Shown one piece after another: positions 1 to 6,475 of a DNA stretch of 64,000 nt; position 1 is the stretch's first letter, and each line of letters starts with the position of its first letter. The notes under the pieces were generated by a model. It was given only the letters and a program-made list of their open reading frames with translations, did not search any database and was not told the origin of the DNA. Origin of the DNA: Streptomyces massasporeus (GTDB lineage: Bacteria > Actinomycetota > Actinomycetes > Streptomycetales > Streptomycetaceae); the NCBI RefSeq assembly GCF_014648995.1, contig NZ_BMSE01000009.1:62001-126000 (forward strand). The letters are read 5' to 3'. The translations under genes were made by a program, and so were the position numbers.

Positions 1-62
1 GCGCCCTGCAGCAGGGCGGCCGCGCTGAGGGTCTGCTGGGACGTGTCCAACTCGGTTCTCAT
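1..62 (-). CDS. 5' end of an unidentified protein (runs off the window)
   Basis: A reverse-strand ATG at 62 is preceded by a good ribosome-binding site (AGGAAGG, about 67-73) and opens a frame that stays open to the window edge. It gives about 20 residues beginning MRTELDTSQQTLSAAAL. That is too little to name the protein. The clear start signal is the only reason to call it a gene. Confidence 0.5.
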   Translation of the reverse strand, partial: MRTELDTSQQTLSAAALLQG

Positions 63-188
63 ACGGGCCTTCCTAGAAGTCGTTCGTACGGGGCTGGACG
101 CAGAAGCAGAACGACTGTGCTGGCGCATACAGGGCGCCCGGAAGGGTCATAGCCGTGCAGTGCAGGGTTGTGCAGGGCGGCGGTGCGC

Positions 189-365
189 GCGAAGCCGGCC
201 CTGAAGCTCATCGACGACTCGGACGGCGACCACGAACGCCACATCGTCCTGCCGACGCACGTGATCCCCCGGGGGACGACGGCTCCGGTGGCCGCGAGGA
301 CGACGACGGATGCCGCCGCGGCAGCGGCCCGGGACGATCAGTCCGCGAGTTCGGCGAGCGAGTAG
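189..365 (+). pseudogene. Remnant of a LacI-family regulator C-terminus
   Basis: The plus-strand frame ending in TAG at 363-365 encodes a stretch around LKLIDD...HIVLPTHVIPRGTTAP. This resembles the last strand and tail of LacI/GalR regulators, which usually end in an LPTxLVxRxSTAP-like sequence just before the stop. No DNA-binding or sugar-binding core lies upstream, so this is only the last 55 or so codons. It overlaps the 3' end of the reverse-strand acetyltransferase by 28 bases. The assignment rests on motif resemblance alone. Confidence 0.45.
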
Positions 366-1147
366 AACCCGATCGGGGAGTTCGGCCGGAACCCGATCCG
401 CGGGTAGACGGGCGCACCGGCGGCGGTCGCGTGCAGCGTCGCCCGGGTCAGTCCGGTCGCCCGGGCCCCCTCGTGCAGCGCCTTTCGGGTCACGGCCTCC
501 CCGTACCCGTGCCGCTCCCACGCCGGATCGGTGGCGACGAGCACGACGAAGAGCCGTCCGTCCGCCTCGACGGTGGCGGCGCACGTCACCGGGACCCCGT
601 CCCGCAGACCGAGATACGCGAACACGCCGCTCTTCCACAACGCGGACCCGGCGAGCCCGTCCCGCCCGTCCTCCGCCGGGAACCCGTAGGCACGCGCGTT
701 GATGTCCGCGTAGGCCGCGAGGAGTTCGTCGTCGGTCACGCGCACGAAGGTCAGCTCGGGATGGGCCGGCTCGGGGATCGGCAGCAGATCGCCCGCCATG
801 CCGGTGCCGGGAAAGGCGTAGGCGAGCCCCGCCTCCTCGGCGGCCTCACCGAGCGCGGCGCGCGCCGGGTCGTCGAGCAGGTCCTCGAAGACCCACAGGA
901 ACCCGGGGCGGGACTTCGACCGCATGATCCCGGCGGCCTCGTTCAGCCGCTGCTTCAGCAACCCGGCGTCCGCGCCGACGTCCGTCAGGGTCAGACAGTT
1001 CCAGAAGGCGAACCGGCAGTCCGCCCACCGCACGGCGATCCCCGGCAGATCCCGCACGTCGGCCCGCGGCTCCCGGTCGAGCACCATGATCCGCCAGACC
1101 GTGGCGAGTTGCTCCACCGATTCGATCGAGTCCGCGAGATCACGCAC
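338..1147 (-). CDS. GNAT-family N-acetyltransferase
   Basis: Predicted 269-residue acyl-CoA-dependent acetyltransferase, substrate unknown. The C-terminal half carries the GNAT pattern: a strand reading LFVVLVATDPAWERHGYGEAVTR (a variant of the Q/RxxGxG/A acetyl-CoA loop), then a helix, then PVYPRIGFRPNSPIGFYS, the usual Y..GF ending. The N-terminal half (PGIAVRWADCRFAFWN) looks like the extra lobe of double-length GNAT proteins. The frame is open upstream to 1564, but the GTG at 1147 has a strong AGGGGGA site 6 bases ahead and was chosen. It has no operon partner. Confidence 0.75.
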   Translation of the reverse strand: MRDLADSIESVEQLATVWRIMVLDREPRADVRDLPGIAVRWADCRFAFWNCLTLTDVGADAGLLKQRLNEAAGIMRSKSRPGFLWVFEDLLDDPARAALGEAAEEAGLAYAFPGTGMAGDLLPIPEPAHPELTFVRVTDDELLAAYADINARAYGFPAEDGRDGLAGSALWKSGVFAYLGLRDGVPVTCAATVEADGRLFVVLVATDPAWERHGYGEAVTRKALHEGARATGLTRATLHATAAGAPVYPRIGFRPNSPIGFYSLAELAD

Positions 1148-1331
1148 GGGGGTCCCCCTGGGGTCATGGTCACCGGCTGCGTACCGGTACTGCCCAAGAC
1201 GGGCGCGGCTCATCCCCTCACCGGGGTGGGGAGGCCGGCCCGTCTCCCGGATACCGGCGTGATCCGTGGCGTGCGCCTTGCGTGGAGCGCCGTGAAAGAC
1301 CTGCCTGGTGTGCCGGCTGCGGTGGGCGCAG

Positions 1332-1520
1332 CTACCGGGTGTGCCCCGGGCCGGCCCAGTGGAACGGGCTGCGAGGGTCGTCCTGGTCCGAGGAGAGCAG
1401 CGTGATCTCGATGGCGAGGGCGCCGAGCCCCTCTTCCTCGCCGGCGAGTTGACGCCGGAGCCGGGCGCGAGGGTAAGCAGGTCGACCGCCGTCGACTGCG
1501 GGCCCACGCCGGGCTGCGGC
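1332..1520 (-). other. Possible coding remnant in the 1148-1580 gap
   Basis: The 430-base gap between the acetyltransferase and the antitoxin holds no complete gene. One reverse frame ending in TAG at 1332-1334 has high third-position GC over its last 45 codons and reads protein-like (a segment LAGEEEGLGALAIEITLLSS, then PFHWAGPGHTR before the stop). It has no convincing start. It may be the decayed tail of a lost gene. No family was recognised. Confidence 0.25.
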
Positions 1521-1557
1521 AGGCCCGCGGTTGGCGCCTCAGCGAATACATCAATCC

Positions 1558-1583
1558 GGTACATGGACTACTCTTGGTACATG
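1558..1583 (+). promoter_or_regulatory. Direct-repeat candidate operator overlapping the antitoxin start
   Basis: GGTACATG occurs at 1558-1565 and again at 1576-1583, an 18-base period. The second copy covers the likely antitoxin ATG at 1581. Ribbon-helix-helix antitoxins usually repress their own operons through short repeats at the promoter, so this is a natural autoregulatory site. No Shine-Dalgarno is visible, so the mRNA may be leaderless. Confidence 0.4.
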
Positions 1584-1847
1584 TCCATGAAGCGCACCAA
1601 CGTCTACGCCGACCCCGAGGACCTGGCCATCATCAAGGAGGCCGCCAAGCGCCGAGGTATAAGCGAGGCCGAGATCATCCGCCAGGGCATCCACCTTGCA
1701 GCCATGGCGAACAGGGTCTGGGACGAGCCGCTGTTCTCACGCACCTTCGAGGGGCCGGGGCAAACGTTGTCCAAGTCGGAGGTCCGTGACACGGTCACCG
1801 AGGCCGTCCGGCGTGAGACCGGCTCGGGTTCCGGATCCGCCGCGTGA
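1581..1847 (+). CDS. VapB-type ribbon-helix-helix antitoxin
   Basis: An 88-residue protein beginning MSMKRTNVYADPEDLAIIKEA. The N-terminal strand (KRTNVYAD) and two helices, with GISEAEIIRQGIHLAA as the second, are typical of CopG/Arc-type ribbon-helix-helix DNA-binding antitoxins. The acidic, flexible C-terminus (about residues 50-88) would bind the toxin. It overlaps the downstream PIN-domain gene by 4 bases (GTGA), the usual antitoxin-first order. ATG codons at 1563, 1581 and 1587 are all in frame; 1581 or 1587 fits the family best. Confidence 0.75.
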   Translation: MSMKRTNVYADPEDLAIIKEAAKRRGISEAEIIRQGIHLAAMANRVWDEPLFSRTFEGPGQTLSKSEVRDTVTEAVRRETGSGSGSAA

Positions 1848-2287
1848 TCATTGTCATCGCCGATACGTCCGGCCTTCTGGCAGCCCTGGACTCGGCTCAT
1901 CCGGAACACCGGGCGGCGAACGAGGCGATCATGGCCGCCGGCCTGCTGGTCATGTCCCCGCTCCTACTGGCCGAACTTGATCACGTGGCGACGCGTGAGC
2001 TCGGCAGGGAGGCCGCCTCCAGCGCGGTCGACGACCTGCGGCGCTGGATGGGCCGGGGGCGTGTCGTCATGCCGGAGGTCACGGAGGACCACTTGGGCGC
2101 CGCCCAGTCCGTCCGTGTCCGATACCGTGCGCTGGACCTCGACCTCGCCGACGCGGTGAACGTGGCGCTTGCCGCCGACTACGACACGGATGCGATCCTG
2201 ACTCTCGACCGACGAGACTTCCGGGCCGTGCGCCCGTTGGGCCGCTTCAAGGCGTTCCGGGTGCTCCCCGACGACCTTCCCCTGTGA
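1844..2287 (+). CDS. VapC-type PIN-domain ribonuclease toxin
   Basis: A 147-residue PIN-domain protein. The four acidic positions expected for Mg-dependent RNase activity are visible: the first Asp in VIADTSGLLA, Glu in LLLAELDHVA, Asp in DLDLADAVNVALA and Asp in AILTLDRRDF. The length is normal for VapC, whose known members cleave tRNA or rRNA. The GTG start lies inside the antitoxin stop (GTGA), so translation is probably coupled. It looks intact. Confidence 0.8.
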   Translation: MIIVIADTSGLLAALDSAHPEHRAANEAIMAAGLLVMSPLLLAELDHVATRELGREAASSAVDDLRRWMGRGRVVMPEVTEDHLGAAQSVRVRYRALDLDLADAVNVALAADYDTDAILTLDRRDFRAVRPLGRFKAFRVLPDDLPL

Positions 2288-2346
2288 CGCAAGCTCCTCG
2301 GCGGTCAAGTGCACGTTCCCACACAGGACTTGTGTGCCGCCCACGA

Positions 2347-2559
2347 CGAAGCAGGTGCCGGGCCAGGTCCGGGCCGTCGATGCCCTAGGGGAAGCCGGGA
2401 AAGTCTGGACCTCGGTCGTCGTGGTCAGCGCGCCGCCCACGAAGATCGCACCGCCGAACACAAGTGGCTTGAGTTCGGCGCGGCCTGTGTAGAGGGCGGT
2501 GTGTATCCGGCGGGGCCGGAGCCGATGACGATGACCTCGCGTATGCCGGTCTCGGTCAC
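2347..2559 (-). pseudogene. Decayed thioredoxin reductase (arsT/trxB-like)
   Basis: The reverse strand starts with GTG at 2559 and reads MTETGIREVIVIGSGPAGYT, the FAD-binding Rossmann start of thioredoxin reductase. It then shifts frame to ALYTGRAELKPLVFGG and GGALTTTTEV. It shifts again to FPGFP, a TAG stop, and GIDGPDLA. These are successive blocks of one family in three frames, so the gene is dead and lacks its remaining two thirds. It sits beside arsR and the arsO-like gene. A thioredoxin reductase (arsT) accompanies arsO in the arsRBOCT system known from Streptomyces, so this is probably a lost arsT. The rest of the 2288-2667 gap shows nothing else. Confidence 0.7.
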
Positions 2560-2667
2560 TGAGGTCACGAAGCGAGCTCACCGTCCCTTCGATCATCTGC
2601 CTGTGCCAGGGGCCGGAGGGTGATGGGAGCGTCGTGCGGCGAGACGTTCACACAGACAGGCCGATCG

Positions 2668-3045
2668 TCAGGCCGCGGCCGGCGCGATGGTCAGCAGCTT
2701 GCCCATCGCGGCCAGTACGGACGGCTCCACCCGGTAGTAGACCCAGGTGCCGCGCCGCTCGGAGGTCAGCAGGCCGGCGTCCTTGAGCTTCTTCAGGTGA
2801 TGGGACACGGTCGGCTGGGAGACGCCGACATCGGAGATGTCGCACACGCACGCCTCGCCGCCCTCGTGTGAGGCCACGGCCGAGAACAGTCGCAGTCGTA
2901 CCGGGTCTCCCAGGGCCTTGAACATCCGCGCGGCCGTCTCGGCCTCCTCCGCGGTGAACGGGCGCTCGGTGAGGGGCGGGCAGCACGGCGCCACGGTCTC
3001 GGAGACCTCGGGCTCCAGCAGCGGCAGCACCTTCGTATTCGACAT
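2668..3045 (-). CDS. arsR: ArsR/SmtB-family metalloregulator
   Basis: A 125-residue winged-helix repressor. The DNA-binding helices (VSQPTVSHHLKKLKDAGLL) and wing (RRGTWVYYRV) are clear. ACVCDI just before the recognition helices places two cysteines where ArsR proteins bind As(III)/Sb(III) (classical ELCVCDL). An extra Cys pair (PCCPP) lies near residue 21. It is divergent from the arsO-like/arsI operon, and repeats in between look like its operators. The call as an arsenic-responsive repressor rests on the Cys motif and on arsI nearby. Confidence 0.85.
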   Translation of the reverse strand: MSNTKVLPLLEPEVSETVAPCCPPLTERPFTAEEAETAARMFKALGDPVRLRLFSAVASHEGGEACVCDISDVGVSQPTVSHHLKKLKDAGLLTSERRGTWVYYRVEPSVLAAMGKLLTIAPAAA

Positions 3046-3048
3046 GCA

Positions 3049-3207
3049 TCTATGTTGACATACGTCGAACCAAGTCGACGAGGGTCGGGGTGGTCTCCTT
3101 TCGGCCGGGCGGCCCTCTCCTCCGCTCCTTCAATTCGATGAATGTCTATGTTGACGGTCATCGAAGCAAGTGCCATGCTGGCATCACAAGCCATCGACGA
3201 ATGTCGA
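3049..3207. promoter_or_regulatory. Divergent ars promoter with repeated operator-like motifs
   Basis: The interval between arsR and the arsO-like gene repeats TCTATGTTGAC exactly at 3049-3059 and 3145-3155. Each copy is part of a longer pattern, TTGAC-N5-TCGAA (3055-3069 and 3151-3165). A related TCGA...TCGAA lies near 3194-3207. The first copy starts a few bases upstream of the arsR ATG and contains TTGACA, a possible -35. Two or three ArsR sites controlling both directions is the simplest reading. Confidence 0.55.
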
Positions 3208-3223
3208 AGCAAAGGGGAATCCC

Positions 3224-4603
3224 GTGGCCAACAACGGCGTGCTCGCCGCTGATCAGCTGCCCGTCGTGGTCGTCGGAGCGGGCCCGGTCGGCCTGGCCAC
3301 GGCAGCCCGTCTCGTCGAGCGCGGCATCGAACCGCTGGTCCTGGAGGCCGGACCGTCCGCCGGCACCGCCGTGCGCGGCTGGGCGCACGTGCGCCTGTTC
3401 TCCCCCTGGTCGGAGATCACCGACCAGGCCGCCGAGAAGCTGCTCGCCCCGACCGGCTGGACCCGCCCGGACGGCTCCGCGTACCCGACCGGCGGTGACT
3501 GGGCCGAGAACTACCTCCAGCCTCTCGCCGACGTCCTCGCCGGCAGGATCCGCTACGGGGCGACCGCGATCGGCGTCGCCCGCGCCGGACGCGACCGCAC
3601 CGTCGACTCGGGACGCGACGAGCAGCCCTTCACCGTGCACATCGCCCTGGCCGACGGCCGCGAGGAACGGATCAGCGCCCGCGCGGTCGTCGACGCCTCC
3701 GGCACCTGGTCCACCCCGAGCCCGATGGGTGCCGACGGCCTTCCCGCCCTCGGCGAGAAGTCCGCGGCAGACCGCATCTCCTACCGCGTCCCCGACCTGA
3801 GCGACCCGGCCGTGCGCGGCCGGTACGCGGGCAGGCGCACCGCCGTGGTCGGCTCCGGCGCCTCCGCCTTCACCGCCCTCGCCGCTCTCGCGGACCTGGC
3901 CGAGGACGAGCCGGGCACCCACGCGGTGTGGATCCTGCGCCGCGGCATCACCGGCTCCACCTTCGGCGGCGGCGAGGCCGACCAACTGCCCGCACGCGGC
4001 GCCCTGGGCCTGCGCGCCAAGGCCGCCGTCGAGGCCGGCCACGCCGGTACGGCGACCGGATTCCGCACCCGGGCCGTGGAGCGCGACGGCGACCGGCTCG
4101 TCCTCGTGGACGACGACGGCCGCCGCCTCGACCCGGTCGACGAGGTCATCGTCCTGACCGGCTTCCGCCCGGACCTGTCCTTCCTCTCCGAGGTCCGCCT
4201 CGGCCTCGACGAACGCCTCCAGGCCCCGACCGCGCTCGCCCCGCTCATCGACCCCAACGTCCACTCCTGCGGCACGGTCTACCCGCACGGCGTGAACGAG
4301 CTGTCCCACCCCGAGCAGGGCGTCTACCTCGTGGGCATGAAGTCCTACGGCCGCGCCCCGACGTTCCTCGCGATGACCGGCTACGAGCAGGTCCGCTCCG
4401 TCACCGCGGCCATCGCCGGAGACCGAGAGGCCGCCGAACGCGTCGAACTGACCCTGCCGGAAACCGGAGTGTGCGGTGGCGCGGGCCTGTTCGACGAGCC
4501 GGAGAACGCCGAGCAGGACGCCGCCGGATGCTGCTCGACCACCGGCGCCCCCCGGATCGAGACCGGCATCGGCACCCCGGCCGCCGGCTCCGGCGGCTGC
4601 TGA
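3224..4603 (+). CDS. FAD/NAD(P)-binding oxidoreductase, ArsO-like
   Basis: A 459-residue flavoprotein. VVVVGAGPVGLATAARL near residue 12 binds FAD, and a second Rossmann motif, TAVVGSGASAFTALAAL, binds NAD(P)H. The architecture is that of flavin monooxygenases, and the ars context points to ArsO. The substrate has not been established here; oxidation of an arsenical is an inference. The C-terminus has several cysteines (VCGG, GCCST, final GC) that could bind metalloid. The GTG start is preceded by AAAGGGGA at 3211-3218. The arsI gene follows after 26 bases. Confidence 0.7.
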   Translation: MANNGVLAADQLPVVVVGAGPVGLATAARLVERGIEPLVLEAGPSAGTAVRGWAHVRLFSPWSEITDQAAEKLLAPTGWTRPDGSAYPTGGDWAENYLQPLADVLAGRIRYGATAIGVARAGRDRTVDSGRDEQPFTVHIALADGREERISARAVVDASGTWSTPSPMGADGLPALGEKSAADRISYRVPDLSDPAVRGRYAGRRTAVVGSGASAFTALAALADLAEDEPGTHAVWILRRGITGSTFGGGEADQLPARGALGLRAKAAVEAGHAGTATGFRTRAVERDGDRLVLVDDDGRRLDPVDEVIVLTGFRPDLSFLSEVRLGLDERLQAPTALAPLIDPNVHSCGTVYPHGVNELSHPEQGVYLVGMKSYGRAPTFLAMTGYEQVRSVTAAIAGDREAAERVELTLPETGVCGGAGLFDEPENAEQDAAGCCSTTGAPRIETGIGTPAAGSGGC

Positions 4604-4629
4604 ACACTCCGCAACCAGAGAGGTCCGCC

Positions 4630-5118
4630 ATGTCCCGCGTACAGCTCGCCCTTCGCGTCCCCGACCTGGCCGCGTCGGTCGCCTTCTACAGCAGACTGTT
4701 CGGCACCGAGCCCGCCAAGCTCCGCGACGGCTACGCCAACTTCGCCATCGCCGAGCCCCCGCTCAAGCTCGTCCTCATCGAGGGCGCGGCGGGAGAGGCG
4801 ACCCGCATGGACCACCTCGGCGTCGAGGTCGAGAACACCGATGCCGTCCGGGCGGCGACAACCCGCCTGAGCGACGCCGGTCTGACCACCGACGTGGAGA
4901 ACGACACCACCTGCTGCTACGCCCTCCAGGACAAGGTCTGGGTCCACGGCCCCGGCCGGGAACCCTGGGAGGTCTACGTGGTCAAGGCGGACGCGGCGTC
5001 CCTGGCCAAGCAGCGGGGAAGCACGTGTTGCGACAGCTCGGCCGATCGCTCCGACAGCTCCGCCGATAGCCGAGCCGAGAGCCCCGGTGATCCGGTCGCG
5101 ACGCGCGGCTGTTGCTGA
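4630..5118 (+). CDS. arsI: ArsI-type organoarsenical C-As lyase
   Basis: A 162-residue vicinal-oxygen-chelate (glyoxalase fold) dioxygenase. It has the ArsI pattern: Gln near residue 5 (RVQLALRV), His in RMDHLGVEVE and Glu in PWEVYVVKAD as Fe(II) ligands, and a vicinal Cys pair in TTCCYAL that binds the trivalent arsenical. Known ArsI enzymes cleave the C-As bond of methyl- and aromatic As(III) compounds to give inorganic arsenite. The tail adds two more Cys pairs (STCC and final GCC). It follows the arsO-like gene with its own AGAGAGG site. No arsenite pump is encoded nearby. Confidence 0.85.
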   Translation: MSRVQLALRVPDLAASVAFYSRLFGTEPAKLRDGYANFAIAEPPLKLVLIEGAAGEATRMDHLGVEVENTDAVRAATTRLSDAGLTTDVENDTTCCYALQDKVWVHGPGREPWEVYVVKADAASLAKQRGSTCCDSSADRSDSSADSRAESPGDPVATRGCC

Positions 5119-5156
5119 GCCGCTCCGGCGATGCGCGAGCGGGACGGCGGTGGGAT

Positions 5157-5216
5157 CAGCTCAGGGCCACACCAGACAGTACGGCCGATGCCCCGCCTCG
5201 TGCAGCCGGTGCGACT
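5157..5216 (-). pseudogene. Duplicated 3' tail of the 5529-5960 gene
   Basis: On the reverse strand this encodes KSHRLHEAGHRPYCLVWP then TGA. It is almost the same as the C-terminus of the intact gene at 5529-5960 (SHRLHEAGHQPYCLVWP, TGA). The nucleotide match covers about 60 bases, in the same orientation, 367 bases apart. Only the tail is present. It marks a rearrangement end point between the ars module and the conserved chromosome. Confidence 0.7.
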
Positions 5217-5276
5217 TCCCTGCCGATCGGTGGGAGCTGCGCCGCCGTGTGGCTGGAGCCGGCGTCTGTCTGGCCG

Positions 5277-5386
5277 CCGGGCCTGTGCAGGGGCTTTAGG
5301 GTCGAGTCGGCATGTGGGCCGGACGGCAGGGACGAAGGTGAGGCGGAGCGCGTGATCCGGGTAGTGGTGGTGGACGACGAGGCTCC
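5277..5386 (+). pseudogene. Remnant of a histidine-kinase / response-regulator junction
   Basis: One plus frame reads PGLCRGFRVES..., which resembles the end of a NarL-type sensor kinase (GPxPGxGFRVxxxLP). It runs on through GRDEGEAER into VIRVVVVDDEA, the first beta strand and acidic cluster of a response-regulator receiver domain, starting at a GTG at 5352. Both genes break off here. The rest of the 5119-5528 gap has no other recognisable content. Confidence 0.45.
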
Positions 5387-5485
5387 ACGCTCCACCCCGG
5401 CCTGGACCGCTCATGGATCCAGCAAGCGGCTCAATGCCCTGGATGTGCCCCGGCCGCTTGACGACCCCTTCCCGGCACGCAAAAG

Positions 5486-5509
5486 GGCGAGGCCCGAAGA
5501 CCCCGCCCG
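5486..5509 (-). terminator. Stem-loop terminator after the 5529-5960 gene
   Basis: GGGCGAGG (5486-5493) can pair with CCCCGCCC (5502-5509) across a short GAAG-containing loop, with one A mismatch. It lies about 20 bases past the stop of the reverse-strand gene. An AAAA run at 5482-5485 would give a short U tract on that strand. Confidence 0.5.
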
Positions 5510-5528
5510 ACTCCTACGAAACCCCAGC

Positions 5529-5960
5529 TCAGGGCCACACCAAGCAATAAGGCTGATGCCCCGCCTCATGCAACCGATGTGAGAAGTCCTGCCACTCGTG
5601 CAGCAGTTGGTACACGTTGAACGCGTCCCGGGGGCCGCCCCGGTCCGGGACCGTCGACCAGATGAAGGCCGCCGCGCCCACCGCCTCCTCGCCGATGCCG
5701 CGCAGGGGGTCGACGACCGTCATGGGGAGTTTCACCACGGCGTAGTCGGGGTGCAGGACGACCAGTTCCAGGGGCGGGACCTTGTGCAGAGGGACGCCTT
5801 CGATGCCTGTGAGGACCATGGCCGCCATGGTCTCCGGCTTGATCTTCGTGAACATGCCGTTCATGCCGAGCTCATCGCCGCCGAGCTCCTCGGGGCGCAT
5901 CGAGATCGGGACGCGGGCCGCGGTCGCGCCGTCGGGCGCACCGAAGTACTTGTACGTCAC
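5529..5960 (-). CDS. Conserved Streptomyces protein of unknown function
   Basis: A 143-residue soluble protein starting TYKYFGAPDGATAARVPISM after a GTG at 5960. Landmarks are LPMTVVDPLRGIGEEAVGAAAF and the ending AGHQPYCLVWP. No catalytic motif is apparent. The GTG overlaps the stop of the upstream reverse frame by 4 bases (GTGA), so the two are probably translated together. I recognise it as a conserved streptomycete hypothetical protein but cannot assign a role. Confidence 0.7.
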   Translation of the reverse strand: MTYKYFGAPDGATAARVPISMRPEELGGDELGMNGMFTKIKPETMAAMVLTGIEGVPLHKVPPLELVVLHPDYAVVKLPMTVVDPLRGIGEEAVGAAAFIWSTVPDRGGPRDAFNVYQLLHEWQDFSHRLHEAGHQPYCLVWP

Positions 5961-6277
5961 CCCCACCCGACCACCATTCCCGCTGCCCCCGGCCCGAAGA
6001 TCGTCCACCTGGCGTTCAGTACGTCCGGCGGCCCGCTCCGGTTCACTCGGCCGATCCTGTGTCTGACGCGGTTCCTGAGCGTCCTCCGCCTCGCGCCGGT
6101 GCCTTCCCCGCCGGGCACGTCGAGGACCCAGGTCATCAGTCCCCTCGCCCAGTCCGCCACCGCGATGCATATCTCCACCCGACTGCTTTTCCAGAACGCG
6201 TCGCCCCCGCCGCGCAACCCGATCATCGTGTCAGTGACCTCCCCCACGGCCGCCCGCCGAAACGTGCGCTGAAACAT
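5957..6277 (-). CDS. Small unknown protein coupled to the 5529-5960 gene
   Basis: A 106-residue frame (MFQRTFRRAAVGEVTDTM...) with close to 90% G or C in third positions, which marks it as the translated frame of this interval. Its TGA overlaps the next gene's GTG. The first half looks like a folded domain (DAFWKSSRVEICIAVADWARG). The second half is rich in Arg and Gly. The alternative frame through the second half joins directly onto the downstream protein, so an ancestral single gene split by a frameshift is possible. Confidence 0.45.
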   Translation of the reverse strand: MFQRTFRRAAVGEVTDTMIGLRGGGDAFWKSSRVEICIAVADWARGLMTWVLDVPGGEGTGARRRTLRNRVRHRIGRVNRSGPPDVLNARWTIFGPGAAGMVVGWG

Positions 6278-6475
6278 CTGCCCGCAGGATCTCCGCAGCC
6301 TCCGACCACCCCGGGCCGTTTGAGCTGTGTGTATCAGGGACCAGTCTCGCAGACGACGGCGACCTGGGGGCCGGTTGTCCCACGCCCCGCCCGCGCACGC
6401 CCCTGGCCTACCCTGAACAGGTCACTGGCACCCGGAGCCCGACAGCGTCGGAGAAGGTCGGAGAAGTCGCAGGTC

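Noticed and set aside
1308..1562. N-terminal extension of the antitoxin frame back to 1308
   Set aside because: The extra 85 codons have no ribbon-helix-helix similarity and cross the promoter/operator repeat. The ATG at 1581 or 1587 fits the family.
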